A DNA stretch of 64,000 bases from Methylophilus methylotrophus DSM 46235 = ATCC 53528 (GTDB taxonomy: Bacteria > Pseudomonadota > Gammaproteobacteria > Burkholderiales > Methylophilaceae): contig NZ_KB905143.1 in assembly GCF_000378225.1 (NCBI RefSeq), positions 62,001-126,000 on the forward strand. The letters are read 5' to 3'. Shown in pieces: positions 1 to 7,946 of the stretch (the stretch's first letter is position 1; each line of letters begins with the position of its first letter). The position numbers and the translations under genes are program-made. The notes beneath the pieces are model-generated. The model saw only the letters and a list, made by a program, of their open reading frames with translations, made no database searches and was not told the origin of the DNA.

Positions 1-1
1 T

Positions 2-370
2 ACCGGGAAAGTGAGCTACCTATCTAGCGTAGTGGATAAAACCACCCGTACGGTCAAGGCGCGTATCGAACTGCCTAATACCGAGCAAAAGCTTCGCATC
101 GACATGTTTGCCAAGGTCGTTCTGAATCACTCTGGTACGAAGGATGTTCTGGTTGTACCTAATGCATCTGTCGTGATGGTACAAGGCATCCCCAACGTCT
201 ACGTGAGCGAAGGTGGCGGATTTAAGTCAAGAGCAGTAGAGCTAGGTGCCCGATATAACGAGTATGTCGAAATTAAAACTGGATTAACTGAAGATGAAAG
301 TATCGTTCAGACAGGGGTATACGCTCTAAAAGCTCGACAACTCAAATCACAAATCAGTGATGAGCACTAG
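2..370 (+). CDS. RND efflux periplasmic adaptor (CzcB/CusB type), C-terminal part
   Basis: The reading frame is open to the left edge, so this is the C-terminal end of a longer gene; the GTG at 11 is internal. The visible residues (VVDKTTRTVKARIELPN, then DMFAKVVL) are the usual last beta-barrel segment of HlyD/CzcB membrane-fusion proteins, which link the inner-membrane RND pump to the outer-membrane channel in the periplasm. The stop lies only 9 bases before the RND pump gene, so the two are co-transcribed. The metal is not determined by this fragment; the neighbouring pump and P-type ATPase suggest divalent or monovalent heavy metals. Confidence 0.85.
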   Translation, partial: TGKVSYLSSVVDKTTRTVKARIELPNTEQKLRIDMFAKVVLNHSGTKDVLVVPNASVVMVQGIPNVYVSEGGGFKSRAVELGARYNEYVEIKTGLTEDESIVQTGVYALKARQLKSQISDEH

Positions 371-379
371 GAGAGCAGC

Positions 380-3300
380 ATGTTGAATTGGATATTAGAT
401 GCTGCCCTCAAATACAAGCTTCTTGTCATTCTTGCATTTGTTGTCGTGGTTTTTTTCGGTGTCAAAGCATGGCAGGAAGTCCCTTTAGATGCCTTCCCAG
501 ACGTGACTCCTGTGCAGGTAAACGTGTATACGGAGTCTCCTGGACTTGCTTCTGAGGATGTTGAAAAGCTAATTACCTTTCCAGTCGAGAGTTCTTTGGC
601 TGGCCTGAAAGGTATTGAGGAGATTCGGTCAGTTTCATTGTTTGGTTTGTCTTATGTCAGTGTTTATTTTTCTGATACTACTGACATACAACAGGCTCGC
701 TTTTTGGTGGGTGAAAAGCTAGCTGATGCTCGCTCCAGAATGCCGGCAGGTTATGGCGAACCAACACTTGGCCCCAACACATCAGGTTTAGGTCAGGTAC
801 TTTGGTATACCTTGAAGTCCGATAAGCAAAGCACTATGGATCTTCGCACATTGCATGACTGGAATGTGCGCATGGTAATGCGTACCGTACCCGGAGTCGA
901 TGACATCACATCCTGGGGAGGCAACGAGAAACAATTTCAGGTTCAAATCGACCCTCAAAAGCTATTCAAATATGGTCTGACTTTCTCTGAAGTCATCGAC
1001 AGGTTAGTGGCAAATAACCATCAGGTTGGTGGGCAATACGTCAATATTGGCCAAGAGCAGTTCTTGGTTCGCGGCTTAGGCCTGGTTAAAAATAGCCGCG
1101 ATATTCAACGTATCGTCGTCTCTGAGAATCAGGGTACGCCAGTTTATGTAGAAAACATTGCCAAAGTAGTTGAAGGGGCAGGCCCCCGTTTTGGTGCTGT
1201 TACGCAAGATGGCAAGGAAGTTGTGATGGGTATGGTACTTGCCAGGATTGGTGAAAATGCCCAGCAAGTGGTTGATGCTGCCAAAGAGAAGTTGGAGCTG
1301 GTGAAAGCCACCTTACCTAAGGGTGTGACACTGGAAACTGTTTATGATCGAACCGCGATCATTGACAAGGCTATACGTATGGCAGACCGCGCCATGATTG
1401 AGGGCGCATTGCTAGTCATTGCGGTGCTGTTCATGTTGCTTGGCGAAGTGCGTTCGGCTTTAGTCGTCGTTGTAGCAATCCCAATGGGCCGTCTGATCGC
1501 TTTTATCTTCATGGAGAAATATGGCATCTCAGCTAATCTGATGTCATTGGGTGGTTTGATTATTGGCCTAGGTATGACCATTGATGGCCCACTGGTTCTT
1601 GTTGAGAACTGCTTCCGTCGTTTGGCTCACTTCGCTGGTCAAAAGGTAGATAGATCCAAAATCGTACTCGATGCTTCACGAGAGGTGATCAATCCAATCA
1701 CTTTTGGTGTGTTGATCATCACCGTGGTTTTCCTGCCTATATTCTCCCTGACGGGGCTGGAAGGGAAGCTATTTAAGCCCTTGGCCATCAACATGACTTT
1801 TGCCATGATTGGCTCAATGATCCTGACGCTGACACTCATTCCAGTGTTGTGTTCTTTGGCATTGAAGCCAAAGGAAGAGAGAGACCCATGGCTGATTCGT
1901 TTAATCAAGCCTAAGTATGTATCTCTGCTGAAGTGGTGTTTGTCACATAAGAAGCTAGTTGTAGGCTCTACGGGTATTGCCTTCATTGCCGCCTTAGCGA
2001 TGTTTCCATTCCTGGGCAAAGAGTTTATGCCCAACCTGCAGGAACAGGACATCCTCTTTAGGGTGACAGGCATCCCTTCTACCTCACTTGAGCAATCCAT
2101 TTCAGTCTCTGATCGTGTGGCGAAGAGCCTCAAAAAAATGCCCCAAGTGCAAAGCAGCCTGGCAATGATTGGTCGTGCAGAAAAGGGTGAAACCGCTGAC
2201 GTGAACTACATGGAAGTACTAGTGCATTTAAAACCAGCAGATTCATGGCCTAAAGAAATTACCTATGCCGACCTCGCGCAGCAGCTCCAGGAGCAAGTTG
2301 AAAAAGATGTCCCTGAGGCTGTTATTTCGGCTTCTCAACCTATCCAGTCTCGGGTTGAAGAGTTGATCTCGGGCGTCAGGGCAACTTTGTCTGCAAAAGT
2401 CTATGGTGAAGATCTTGCAACCATTGATCGTATCGCTAATCAGGTAAGAGCTGTGGTCTCCAAAGTTAATGGAGTTACAGATCTGGCGTTGGAAGCCAAC
2501 ATAGGAAAACCGCAACTCATTATCAATGTGGATCGTGAAGCGATTGCCCGTTATGGCATTAATGCTGATGATGTTTTGCAAGTTGTGCAATCAGGTATTG
2601 GTGGCAAGCCCGTCTCTACGCTGATTGACGGTGTGAAGCGATTTGCCATCCAAGTTTGGTTACAACCGGAGTACCGCAGTGATATTCGAGCAATTAACGA
2701 TATCCCCATTTCAACATCTCAGGGTGCGTTGATTCCGTTGTCTCAAGTTGCTAGCGTTGATATTGAAGAGGGTTATTCATTTGTCAGACGTGAGCAATTG
2801 CAACGTTATGCAGTGATTCAAATGGACGTGCAAGGTCGAGACATTGATGGCTTTGTTAAAGAGGCTCAAGCCGCGATTGAGCAGCAAGTAAAACTTCCAA
2901 GTGGATATTGGATTCAATGGGGTGGCGCATTTGAGAACCAGCAACGAGCCATGACTAAGCTGGCAATCATCGTACCGCTTACCATTGGTCTGATATTCGT
3001 TCTTCTCTACACAGCCTTCCATTCACTACGTTATGCCGGACTGATTATTGCCAATGTGCCTTTCGCAGCAATCGGCGGCATTTTCTCTCTGGCAATTGCC
3101 GGCCAGTACCTCTCGGTGCCTGCGGCGATTGGCTTTATCGCAGTGTTCGGGGTGGCCATGCTGAACGGTATTGTCTTGGTGGAGTTTATCAATGGCTTAC
3201 GCGAAGAAGGCAAGTCCGTAGATGAGGCTGTACTGGAAGGTACCACACTCAGATTAAGGCCTGTGATGATGACGGCCATGGTAGAGATCTTTGGTTTGAT

Positions 3301-3469
3301 CCCGTTCTTACTTGCAACCGGTGTCGGTTCAGAAATCCTTAGACCACTTGCTGTCGTGGTTATTGGAGGCCTTCTCACGGCTACGGCACTTACCTTGGTT
3401 TTCCTGCCGGTTGCGTACGACTGGATGGAAACAAGGAGGGAGCTCGGCGAAGCTAAAGGCCCAAATTGA
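380..3469 (+). CDS. Heavy-metal RND efflux pump, CzcA/CusA family
   Basis: This is an inner-membrane proton-driven pump of 1029 residues, close to the usual length of about 1040 for the heavy-metal-efflux RND family. The first membrane helix is at residues 8-28, followed by a periplasmic porter domain, a central helix bundle from about 335, a second porter loop and a final helix bundle from about 870. The proton-relay helix reads GLGMTIDGPLVLVEN with Asp near residue 402; the GMxxDG form differs from the DFG...DGA form of classical CzcA. The segment after the second helix of the bundle reads PMGRLIAFIFM where relatives usually have a small residue and Leu or Val. An AGGAGAG ribosome site precedes the ATG. 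Metal specificity is inferred only from family and neighbours. Confidence 0.93.
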   Translation: MLNWILDAALKYKLLVILAFVVVVFFGVKAWQEVPLDAFPDVTPVQVNVYTESPGLASEDVEKLITFPVESSLAGLKGIEEIRSVSLFGLSYVSVYFSDTTDIQQARFLVGEKLADARSRMPAGYGEPTLGPNTSGLGQVLWYTLKSDKQSTMDLRTLHDWNVRMVMRTVPGVDDITSWGGNEKQFQVQIDPQKLFKYGLTFSEVIDRLVANNHQVGGQYVNIGQEQFLVRGLGLVKNSRDIQRIVVSENQGTPVYVENIAKVVEGAGPRFGAVTQDGKEVVMGMVLARIGENAQQVVDAAKEKLELVKATLPKGVTLETVYDRTAIIDKAIRMADRAMIEGALLVIAVLFMLLGEVRSALVVVVAIPMGRLIAFIFMEKYGISANLMSLGGLIIGLGMTIDGPLVLVENCFRRLAHFAGQKVDRSKIVLDASREVINPITFGVLIITVVFLPIFSLTGLEGKLFKPLAINMTFAMIGSMILTLTLIPVLCSLALKPKEERDPWLIRLIKPKYVSLLKWCLSHKKLVVGSTGIAFIAALAMFPFLGKEFMPNLQEQDILFRVTGIPSTSLEQSISVSDRVAKSLKKMPQVQSSLAMIGRAEKGETADVNYMEVLVHLKPADSWPKEITYADLAQQLQEQVEKDVPEAVISASQPIQSRVEELISGVRATLSAKVYGEDLATIDRIANQVRAVVSKVNGVTDLALEANIGKPQLIINVDREAIARYGINADDVLQVVQSGIGGKPVSTLIDGVKRFAIQVWLQPEYRSDIRAINDIPISTSQGALIPLSQVASVDIEEGYSFVRREQLQRYAVIQMDVQGRDIDGFVKEAQAAIEQQVKLPSGYWIQWGGAFENQQRAMTKLAIIVPLTIGLIFVLLYTAFHSLRYAGLIIANVPFAAIGGIFSLAIAGQYLSVPAAIGFIAVFGVAMLNGIVLVEFINGLREEGKSVDEAVLEGTTLRLRPVMMTAMVEIFGLIPFLLATGVGSEILRPLAVVVIGGLLTATALTLVFLPVAYDWMETRRELGEAKGPN

Positions 3470-3497
3470 TTTGGAGTTTTGGTTAATTAAGTGATCG

Positions 3498-3526
3498 GAT
3501 CAGGTTGCATTTGTAGCAGCCTGATC
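3498..3526. repeat. Inverted repeat between pump and P-type ATPase genes
   Basis: GATCAGGTTGC and GCAGCCTGATC flank a 7-base spacer. No T-tract follows, so it is not a classical terminator; it could be an operator for the ATPase gene or an RNA processing hairpin. Its role is not known. Confidence 0.4.
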
Positions 3527-3566
3527 ATCAGCATAAATGTTTCATGATTCCATTAAGGAGAATATC

Positions 3567-5813
3567 GTGAATAGATCTAAGAATCATAAAAACGAAGCTA
3601 AACAATGCAGTGATTGCATTGATAAAGAACCAGTCATTACTACTGCACTTTCAGAGGGTACATTGACAGCATCTTTATCTACTCTAGAGCAAGCAAGATT
3701 TCGTATTCCATCCATGGATTGTGCTTCTGAGGAGGCTGAGATTAGACGTGCGCTTGCAAAGATTGATGCAATTAAAAGCTTAAGATTTAATTTGGGAGCA
3801 CGTGAACTGATCATCGATGCAGATGCGAATAGCATCCCATTAGCTATGGAGGCAATCAAGAAATCAGGTTTTGAACCTGAATTAGTCCTTGACGAGAAAA
3901 ACTCTGAAGTCATTACAGCGTCTCCAAAAGGACTTTGGAATAGTTGGGGTAAACCAATCGCCGGCTTGGTTTTGGCAGTAGCAGCCGAAGTCCTGGAGTT
4001 TGCATTTACAGGTACCCAAGAAATTCGATTTCTTGGAATGGCTTTGGCTGGTCTCTCAATCGCTTTGACAGGGTTAGATGTTTATATAAAAGGACTCAAA
4101 GCATTTAATGATGGACGTTTAAACATCAATGCATTAATGACCATTGCTGTCACCGGTGCATTTCTCATTGGTCAATGGCCTGAGGCTGCAATGGTGATGG
4201 CGCTCTATGCAATCGCAGAAGCTATCGAAGCTAAGGCTGTAGATAGGGCACGGAACGCAATTAAGAGCTTGATGGAATTAACCCCAGAAGATGCTGAGGT
4301 GTTGCAATCGGATGGTGCCTGGAAGCGTGAATTGGTCAAAGATATTCCAATTGGTGCAAAAGTGCGTATTCGACCCGGTGAACGTATCCCGCTAGATGGC
4401 ATTGTGGTCTCCGGGCAGAGTGCTATAGACCAATCTCCTGTTACCGGCGAAAGCCTACCAGTGGATAAGTCTCCAAATGATCAAGTGTTTGCCGGAACTA
4501 TCAACCAAGCGGCTGAATTAGAGATTCGAATCACTGCCCTTTCTTCGAACAGCACAATATCCAGAATCATTAATGCGGTTGAGCAGGCCCAAGGTTCCCG
4601 GGCGCCGACACAGAGATTCGTAGATTCCTTTGCGGCGATCTATACACCAGCGGTTTTTGTTCTTGCACTGATCGTGGCTCTCTGGATGCCATTCTTACTA
4701 GAGTGGACCTGGATGAAGTCTATTTATAAAGCACTTGTATTACTGGTGATTGCTTGCCCGTGTGCGTTGGTGATATCGACGCCTGTTACCGTAGTAAGTG
4801 GCCTTGCAGCAGCAGCGAGAAGAGGCATACTCATCAAAGGTGGAGTTTATCTTGAAGAGGCCCGTAAGATAAAAGCGGTTGCGCTAGACAAGACAGGAAC
4901 GATTACTGAAGGTAAGCCCAAGCTATCTGGTTTTGCTGTATTTGATGTGCAATCTAATCCCGGTGAACTGAGAAGTATTGCTTATAGTCTGGCATCTAGG
5001 TCAGATCATCCCGTGTCAAAAGCAATTGCTGAGGGCTTATCTGGGGAAACTAAGGATGTGAAGAATTTCAAAGCTGTTGCTGGACGTGGAGTACAGGCAA
5101 AAATTGGAAACAGTACTTTTTTCTTGGGAAACCATCGCTGGATTGAGGAGATGAACCTTTGCTCCTCCGAATTGGAAATGCAATTAGCCAAGCTAGAAAA
5201 TGCCGGTCGCACTGTTAGCTTACTGGCCACCTTCGAAAAAGTGCTGGCAGTTTGCTCGGTAGCGGATACGATCAAGTCCTCTTCAAAAGAAGCTGTTTCA
5301 GAGCTCATAGGACTTGGAGTCACACCTGTCATGCTAACAGGGGATAATCTGGCCACCGCTAAAACGGTAGGTATCCAAGCTGGCATCAATGAAGTCAAAG
5401 GTAATCTATTACCAGAAGATAAATTAAAGGAAATTGAATCTCTTCAGAAACAATTCGGTGTGACTGCCATGACCGGCGATGGAATCAATGATGCGCCATC
5501 ACTAGCACGAGCTGATATTGGTTTTGCGATGGGAGCAGCTGGGACACACACTGCGATGGAAGCAGCAGATGTTTTGGTAATGAATGATGATCTACGTAGG
5601 TTGCCTGAAACAATTCGCCTATCAAAACAAACGCATGCCATTCTTTGGCAGAACATTGCTCTAGCCTTGGGCATCAAGTTTGTATTTTTATATCTTGCCT
5701 TATTTGACAATGCATCTATGTGGATGGCTGTCTTTGCTGATATGGGTGCCAGTTTGCTAGTGGTATTTAATGGTTTGAGATTGATTTACTTCAATCGACA
5801 ATTAAGAACCTAA
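3567..5813 (+). CDS. cadA: Zn/Cd/Pb-translocating P-type ATPase (CadA/ZntA family)
   Basis: This pump exports soft divalent metals across the inner membrane using ATP. I chose the GTG at 3567 over the ATG at 3537 because TAAGGAG lies 7 bases before it; the protein is then 748 residues. It has an N-terminal HMA domain with MDCASEE (the Cys-containing metal loop), the membrane metal site CPC near residue 397, the phosphorylation motif DKTGT near 441, the SDHP motif, TGDN and GDGINDAP hinge motifs. In the last membrane helices Lys (ALGIK) and Asp (VFADMGAS) are present, the pair typical of Zn/Cd/Pb pumps rather than Cu pumps. It lies downstream of the RND efflux genes, giving two-stage export. 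Confidence 0.93.
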   Translation: MNRSKNHKNEAKQCSDCIDKEPVITTALSEGTLTASLSTLEQARFRIPSMDCASEEAEIRRALAKIDAIKSLRFNLGARELIIDADANSIPLAMEAIKKSGFEPELVLDEKNSEVITASPKGLWNSWGKPIAGLVLAVAAEVLEFAFTGTQEIRFLGMALAGLSIALTGLDVYIKGLKAFNDGRLNINALMTIAVTGAFLIGQWPEAAMVMALYAIAEAIEAKAVDRARNAIKSLMELTPEDAEVLQSDGAWKRELVKDIPIGAKVRIRPGERIPLDGIVVSGQSAIDQSPVTGESLPVDKSPNDQVFAGTINQAAELEIRITALSSNSTISRIINAVEQAQGSRAPTQRFVDSFAAIYTPAVFVLALIVALWMPFLLEWTWMKSIYKALVLLVIACPCALVISTPVTVVSGLAAAARRGILIKGGVYLEEARKIKAVALDKTGTITEGKPKLSGFAVFDVQSNPGELRSIAYSLASRSDHPVSKAIAEGLSGETKDVKNFKAVAGRGVQAKIGNSTFFLGNHRWIEEMNLCSSELEMQLAKLENAGRTVSLLATFEKVLAVCSVADTIKSSSKEAVSELIGLGVTPVMLTGDNLATAKTVGIQAGINEVKGNLLPEDKLKEIESLQKQFGVTAMTGDGINDAPSLARADIGFAMGAAGTHTAMEAADVLVMNDDLRRLPETIRLSKQTHAILWQNIALALGIKFVFLYLALFDNASMWMAVFADMGASLLVVFNGLRLIYFNRQLRT

Positions 5814-5848
5814 TACAAATAAACAGCTTTTATTTTAGGAGGTCTAAA

Positions 5849-6289
5849 TTGATACTTAAGAAATTAGATGCTGAACTTAACTTTCACCAAGCAGCACTGC
5901 GCGTACGCAACCAGCGCCAAGAATTACTAGCATCAAATATCGCCAACGCTGACACGCCCCAATACAAAGCGCGTGACATTGATTTTCAATCTGCAATGCA
6001 GTCAGCACTTCAACAAAGTGTTGGAGTTGGTCTTGTAACACAACCTGCAAGTGAAATGCAGCAAACCAATAATGCTCATATAAATGGTAATGCTGGCAAT
6101 GGTTACCCCGGATCAGGTGACGTATTATTCCGATCATTGAGACAAGGATCCGTAGATGGCAATACCGTTGATATGGACGTAGAGCGAAACGCTTATGTAG
6201 ATAATGGAATTCGCTACGAAGCAAGTCTCACGATGATGACTGATAAAATCAAAGAGGTGATGGCGGCTATTAACGGGCAAGATAAATAA
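5849..6289 (+). CDS. flgB: Isolated FlgB-like flagellar rod protein
   Basis: The 146-residue product matches FlgB, the proximal rod protein of the flagellar basal body, over its whole length: LASNIANADTPQYKARDIDF near the N-terminus and a C-terminal helix with LTMMTDKIKEVM. The start is a TTG preceded by a strong TAGGAGG ribosome site at 5836-5842. FlgB is normally encoded immediately before flgC in a large flagellar operon; here nothing flagellar follows, and the upstream gene is the metal ATPase only 35 bases away. It may be a second copy carried on an accessory block. Whether it is functional is unknown, but the reading frame and start are intact. Confidence 0.88.
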   Translation: MILKKLDAELNFHQAALRVRNQRQELLASNIANADTPQYKARDIDFQSAMQSALQQSVGVGLVTQPASEMQQTNNAHINGNAGNGYPGSGDVLFRSLRQGSVDGNTVDMDVERNAYVDNGIRYEASLTMMTDKIKEVMAAINGQDK

Positions 6290-6768
6290 CGGTCACTATG
6301 GCATTATTCTGAGTCGAAATATTAGTTTATGACCATACACCCGGAACCTAAGCACTATTAGTTATGGCGCAATAACTTAAGAATGTTGTATTAAGCATAT
6401 TACTTGCTGAAACTTAAATAAAATCAATGATTGACCAAATGATGCAAAGCGAATAACATGTTTTATAACAACTGACCCATAGTATATTGTGGCGTGACCA
6501 CTCTGACCTTGGGGGGGAAGGCCAGCGAAAGCTGGTTTTTTCATTTTTAGATGTCCACACGTACGCCAAGCTCGACAACGACATCGCAACAAACAATGCT
6601 TTGGGTAAAAGTTATATTTCCGACAATCACCAAACCACTTTGCTGTTTAGCTTAACTGGCCAGGATTTACTCCCCGAAAGCATTCAATAAATCTTCTATT
6701 AATGGTAGAGGATGAGCTCATTAGATCTAGCCCATCCTCATGATTTCGAGTGGTAGTAGCTATCTATG
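6290..6768. other. Intergenic stretch without a supported gene
   Basis: The only clear feature is a terminator hairpin at 6522-6541. The short open frames on both strands here show no family resemblance and no ribosome site. The stretch lies between the orphan flgB and the transposase remnant and may contain decayed mobile-element sequence. Confidence 0.5.
6522..6541 (+). terminator. Rho-independent terminator
   Basis: CCAGC-GAAA-GCTGG stem with a stable GNRA-type tetraloop, followed by TTTTTT. It sits about 230 bases after flgB and would end transcription coming from the metal-efflux/flgB genes. Confidence 0.75.
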
Positions 6769-7280
6769 CTAAGCCATCAATATCTCAGTATGCCTATGAT
6801 GTCCTTGATGGTATCCTCGCCACCATCGGGAAAGGCCATTTTTGAATATTTTCCTAAAAATATCATCAAAACGCTCTTTTTCACTGAGTTTTCTCGTGTC
6901 TTCCCGCCAAGCAATTTCATTTGCAAGATCCATCAAATATTTTGGAGTTATACGATGACCAATTCCATACTCATACCTTCTTAAGCGGCTAAAATAGGAC
7001 TCAGCCTGATTCTCGTTAACCCCGTCTTCTCTAACAAACTCTTTAGCATGCTCAACTGACTCGTGGTCATACCACTGTGAAAGTCTAGTGTATGCCGAGC
7101 TTTCGTCAGACATGATTGATGTCCCATTGCTGACATACCGCCTTATTAGTGTTTCTGCATTAATACTATTTTCCGCCATTGCAATCGATACGATGGTTCG
7201 TTTTCCACCCACTCCTCTATCTAAAGAAACCTCGCGCATCACCATCACGATACGTCTATTTTTTCGTCGTTCAATATTCT
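6769..7280 (-). pseudogene. IS1595-family (ISXO2-like) transposase, truncated remnant
   Basis: The frame carries the C-terminal half of an ISXO2-like transposase: DESSAYTRLSQWYDHE (the strand containing a catalytic acidic residue), HAKEFVREDGVNENQAES, then FSRLRRYEYGIGHRI. These motifs belong to the DDE-type ISXO2 domain. The N-terminal zinc-ribbon region and the first catalytic Asp segment are missing; upstream of about 7280 (QNIERRKNRR reads into unrelated sequence) the similarity stops. I saw no recognisable terminal inverted repeats. It is a dead insertion-sequence fragment marking past rearrangement beside the metal-resistance genes. Confidence 0.85.
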
Positions 7281-7946
7281 GAGGCGAAGAGGCATACCTC
7301 TCTGTATGGTTGTAATCATGAAAGTTTAGACCATGAAGATCAAAAAAAATATTCTGTCTTACTAGTAGGCTATTCGAAAATCAAGGACAGAATGATTGAT
7401 GATCAATTTCTAAGTAATGTGGGTGTATCAGAATTCAAGGATGAAGGTACTGCAATTTTAGTTCTAGCTATGGGATAGCTAATCCTGTTCTGTATTCTTT
7501 TCAAAGTTACGGTATTAATGTCTCACTACATATTTGTAGAACTGGTTTGCCTATACCATGAACTTCACTAGGTTGTGAGAGACATATACCCTGCTTCTAA
7601 ACCAATTCGAAAGAAAATAGCGTTTCCAGATGATCTTCCGCTGTCAACGCCAGGTTGGAAATGACTTCCAAGCTTCGCTGTATTAAGAATTGAGTCGGGT
7701 GATCTCCAGCTATCGGATTGGCATGCGAATTGCAGGACTATCACCCCGAGTAAATTACGTATTAATTAATTAGTACAATTGTTATTAAGATTACATACAC
7801 ATCAAAATTACGTATTTCACAAAGAAAGATTGAAATTCAGCTTGAAAATAATGTGTTAAAACCATGCACCCAAGTTACGCATTAATTAATGAGCAATATA
7901 ATAGTTTCAAAAAACCTCAAGCCTTCTGCTTGAGGTTTTTTCGTAG
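7281..7946. other. AT-rich intergenic stretch with a 120-bp-spaced direct repeat
   Basis: No gene is supported. TTACGTATTAATTAATTAG at 7755 recurs as TTACGCATTAATTAATGAG at 7875. An open frame on the plus strand ending at 7478 could be the broken end of a gene hit by the insertion element, but I recognise no family in it. The strong bidirectional terminator at 7909-7941 closes the stretch. Confidence 0.5.
7909..7941. terminator. Bidirectional rho-independent terminator
   Basis: AAAAAACCTCAAGC and GCTTGAGGTTTTTT form a perfect stem around a 5-base loop. On the minus strand it lies just after the stop of the secreted propeller/lectin gene and ends the fecI-fecR-receptor operon. Confidence 0.9.

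Noticed and set aside
1639-2133. Minus-strand frame of 164 codons inside the RND pump gene
   Set aside because: It is antisense to a strongly conserved membrane pump and has no initiation signals.
7179-7478. Plus-strand frame of 99 codons overlapping the transposase remnant
   Set aside because: Its first half is antisense to transposase sequence. The second half could be a broken gene end but shows no recognised family.
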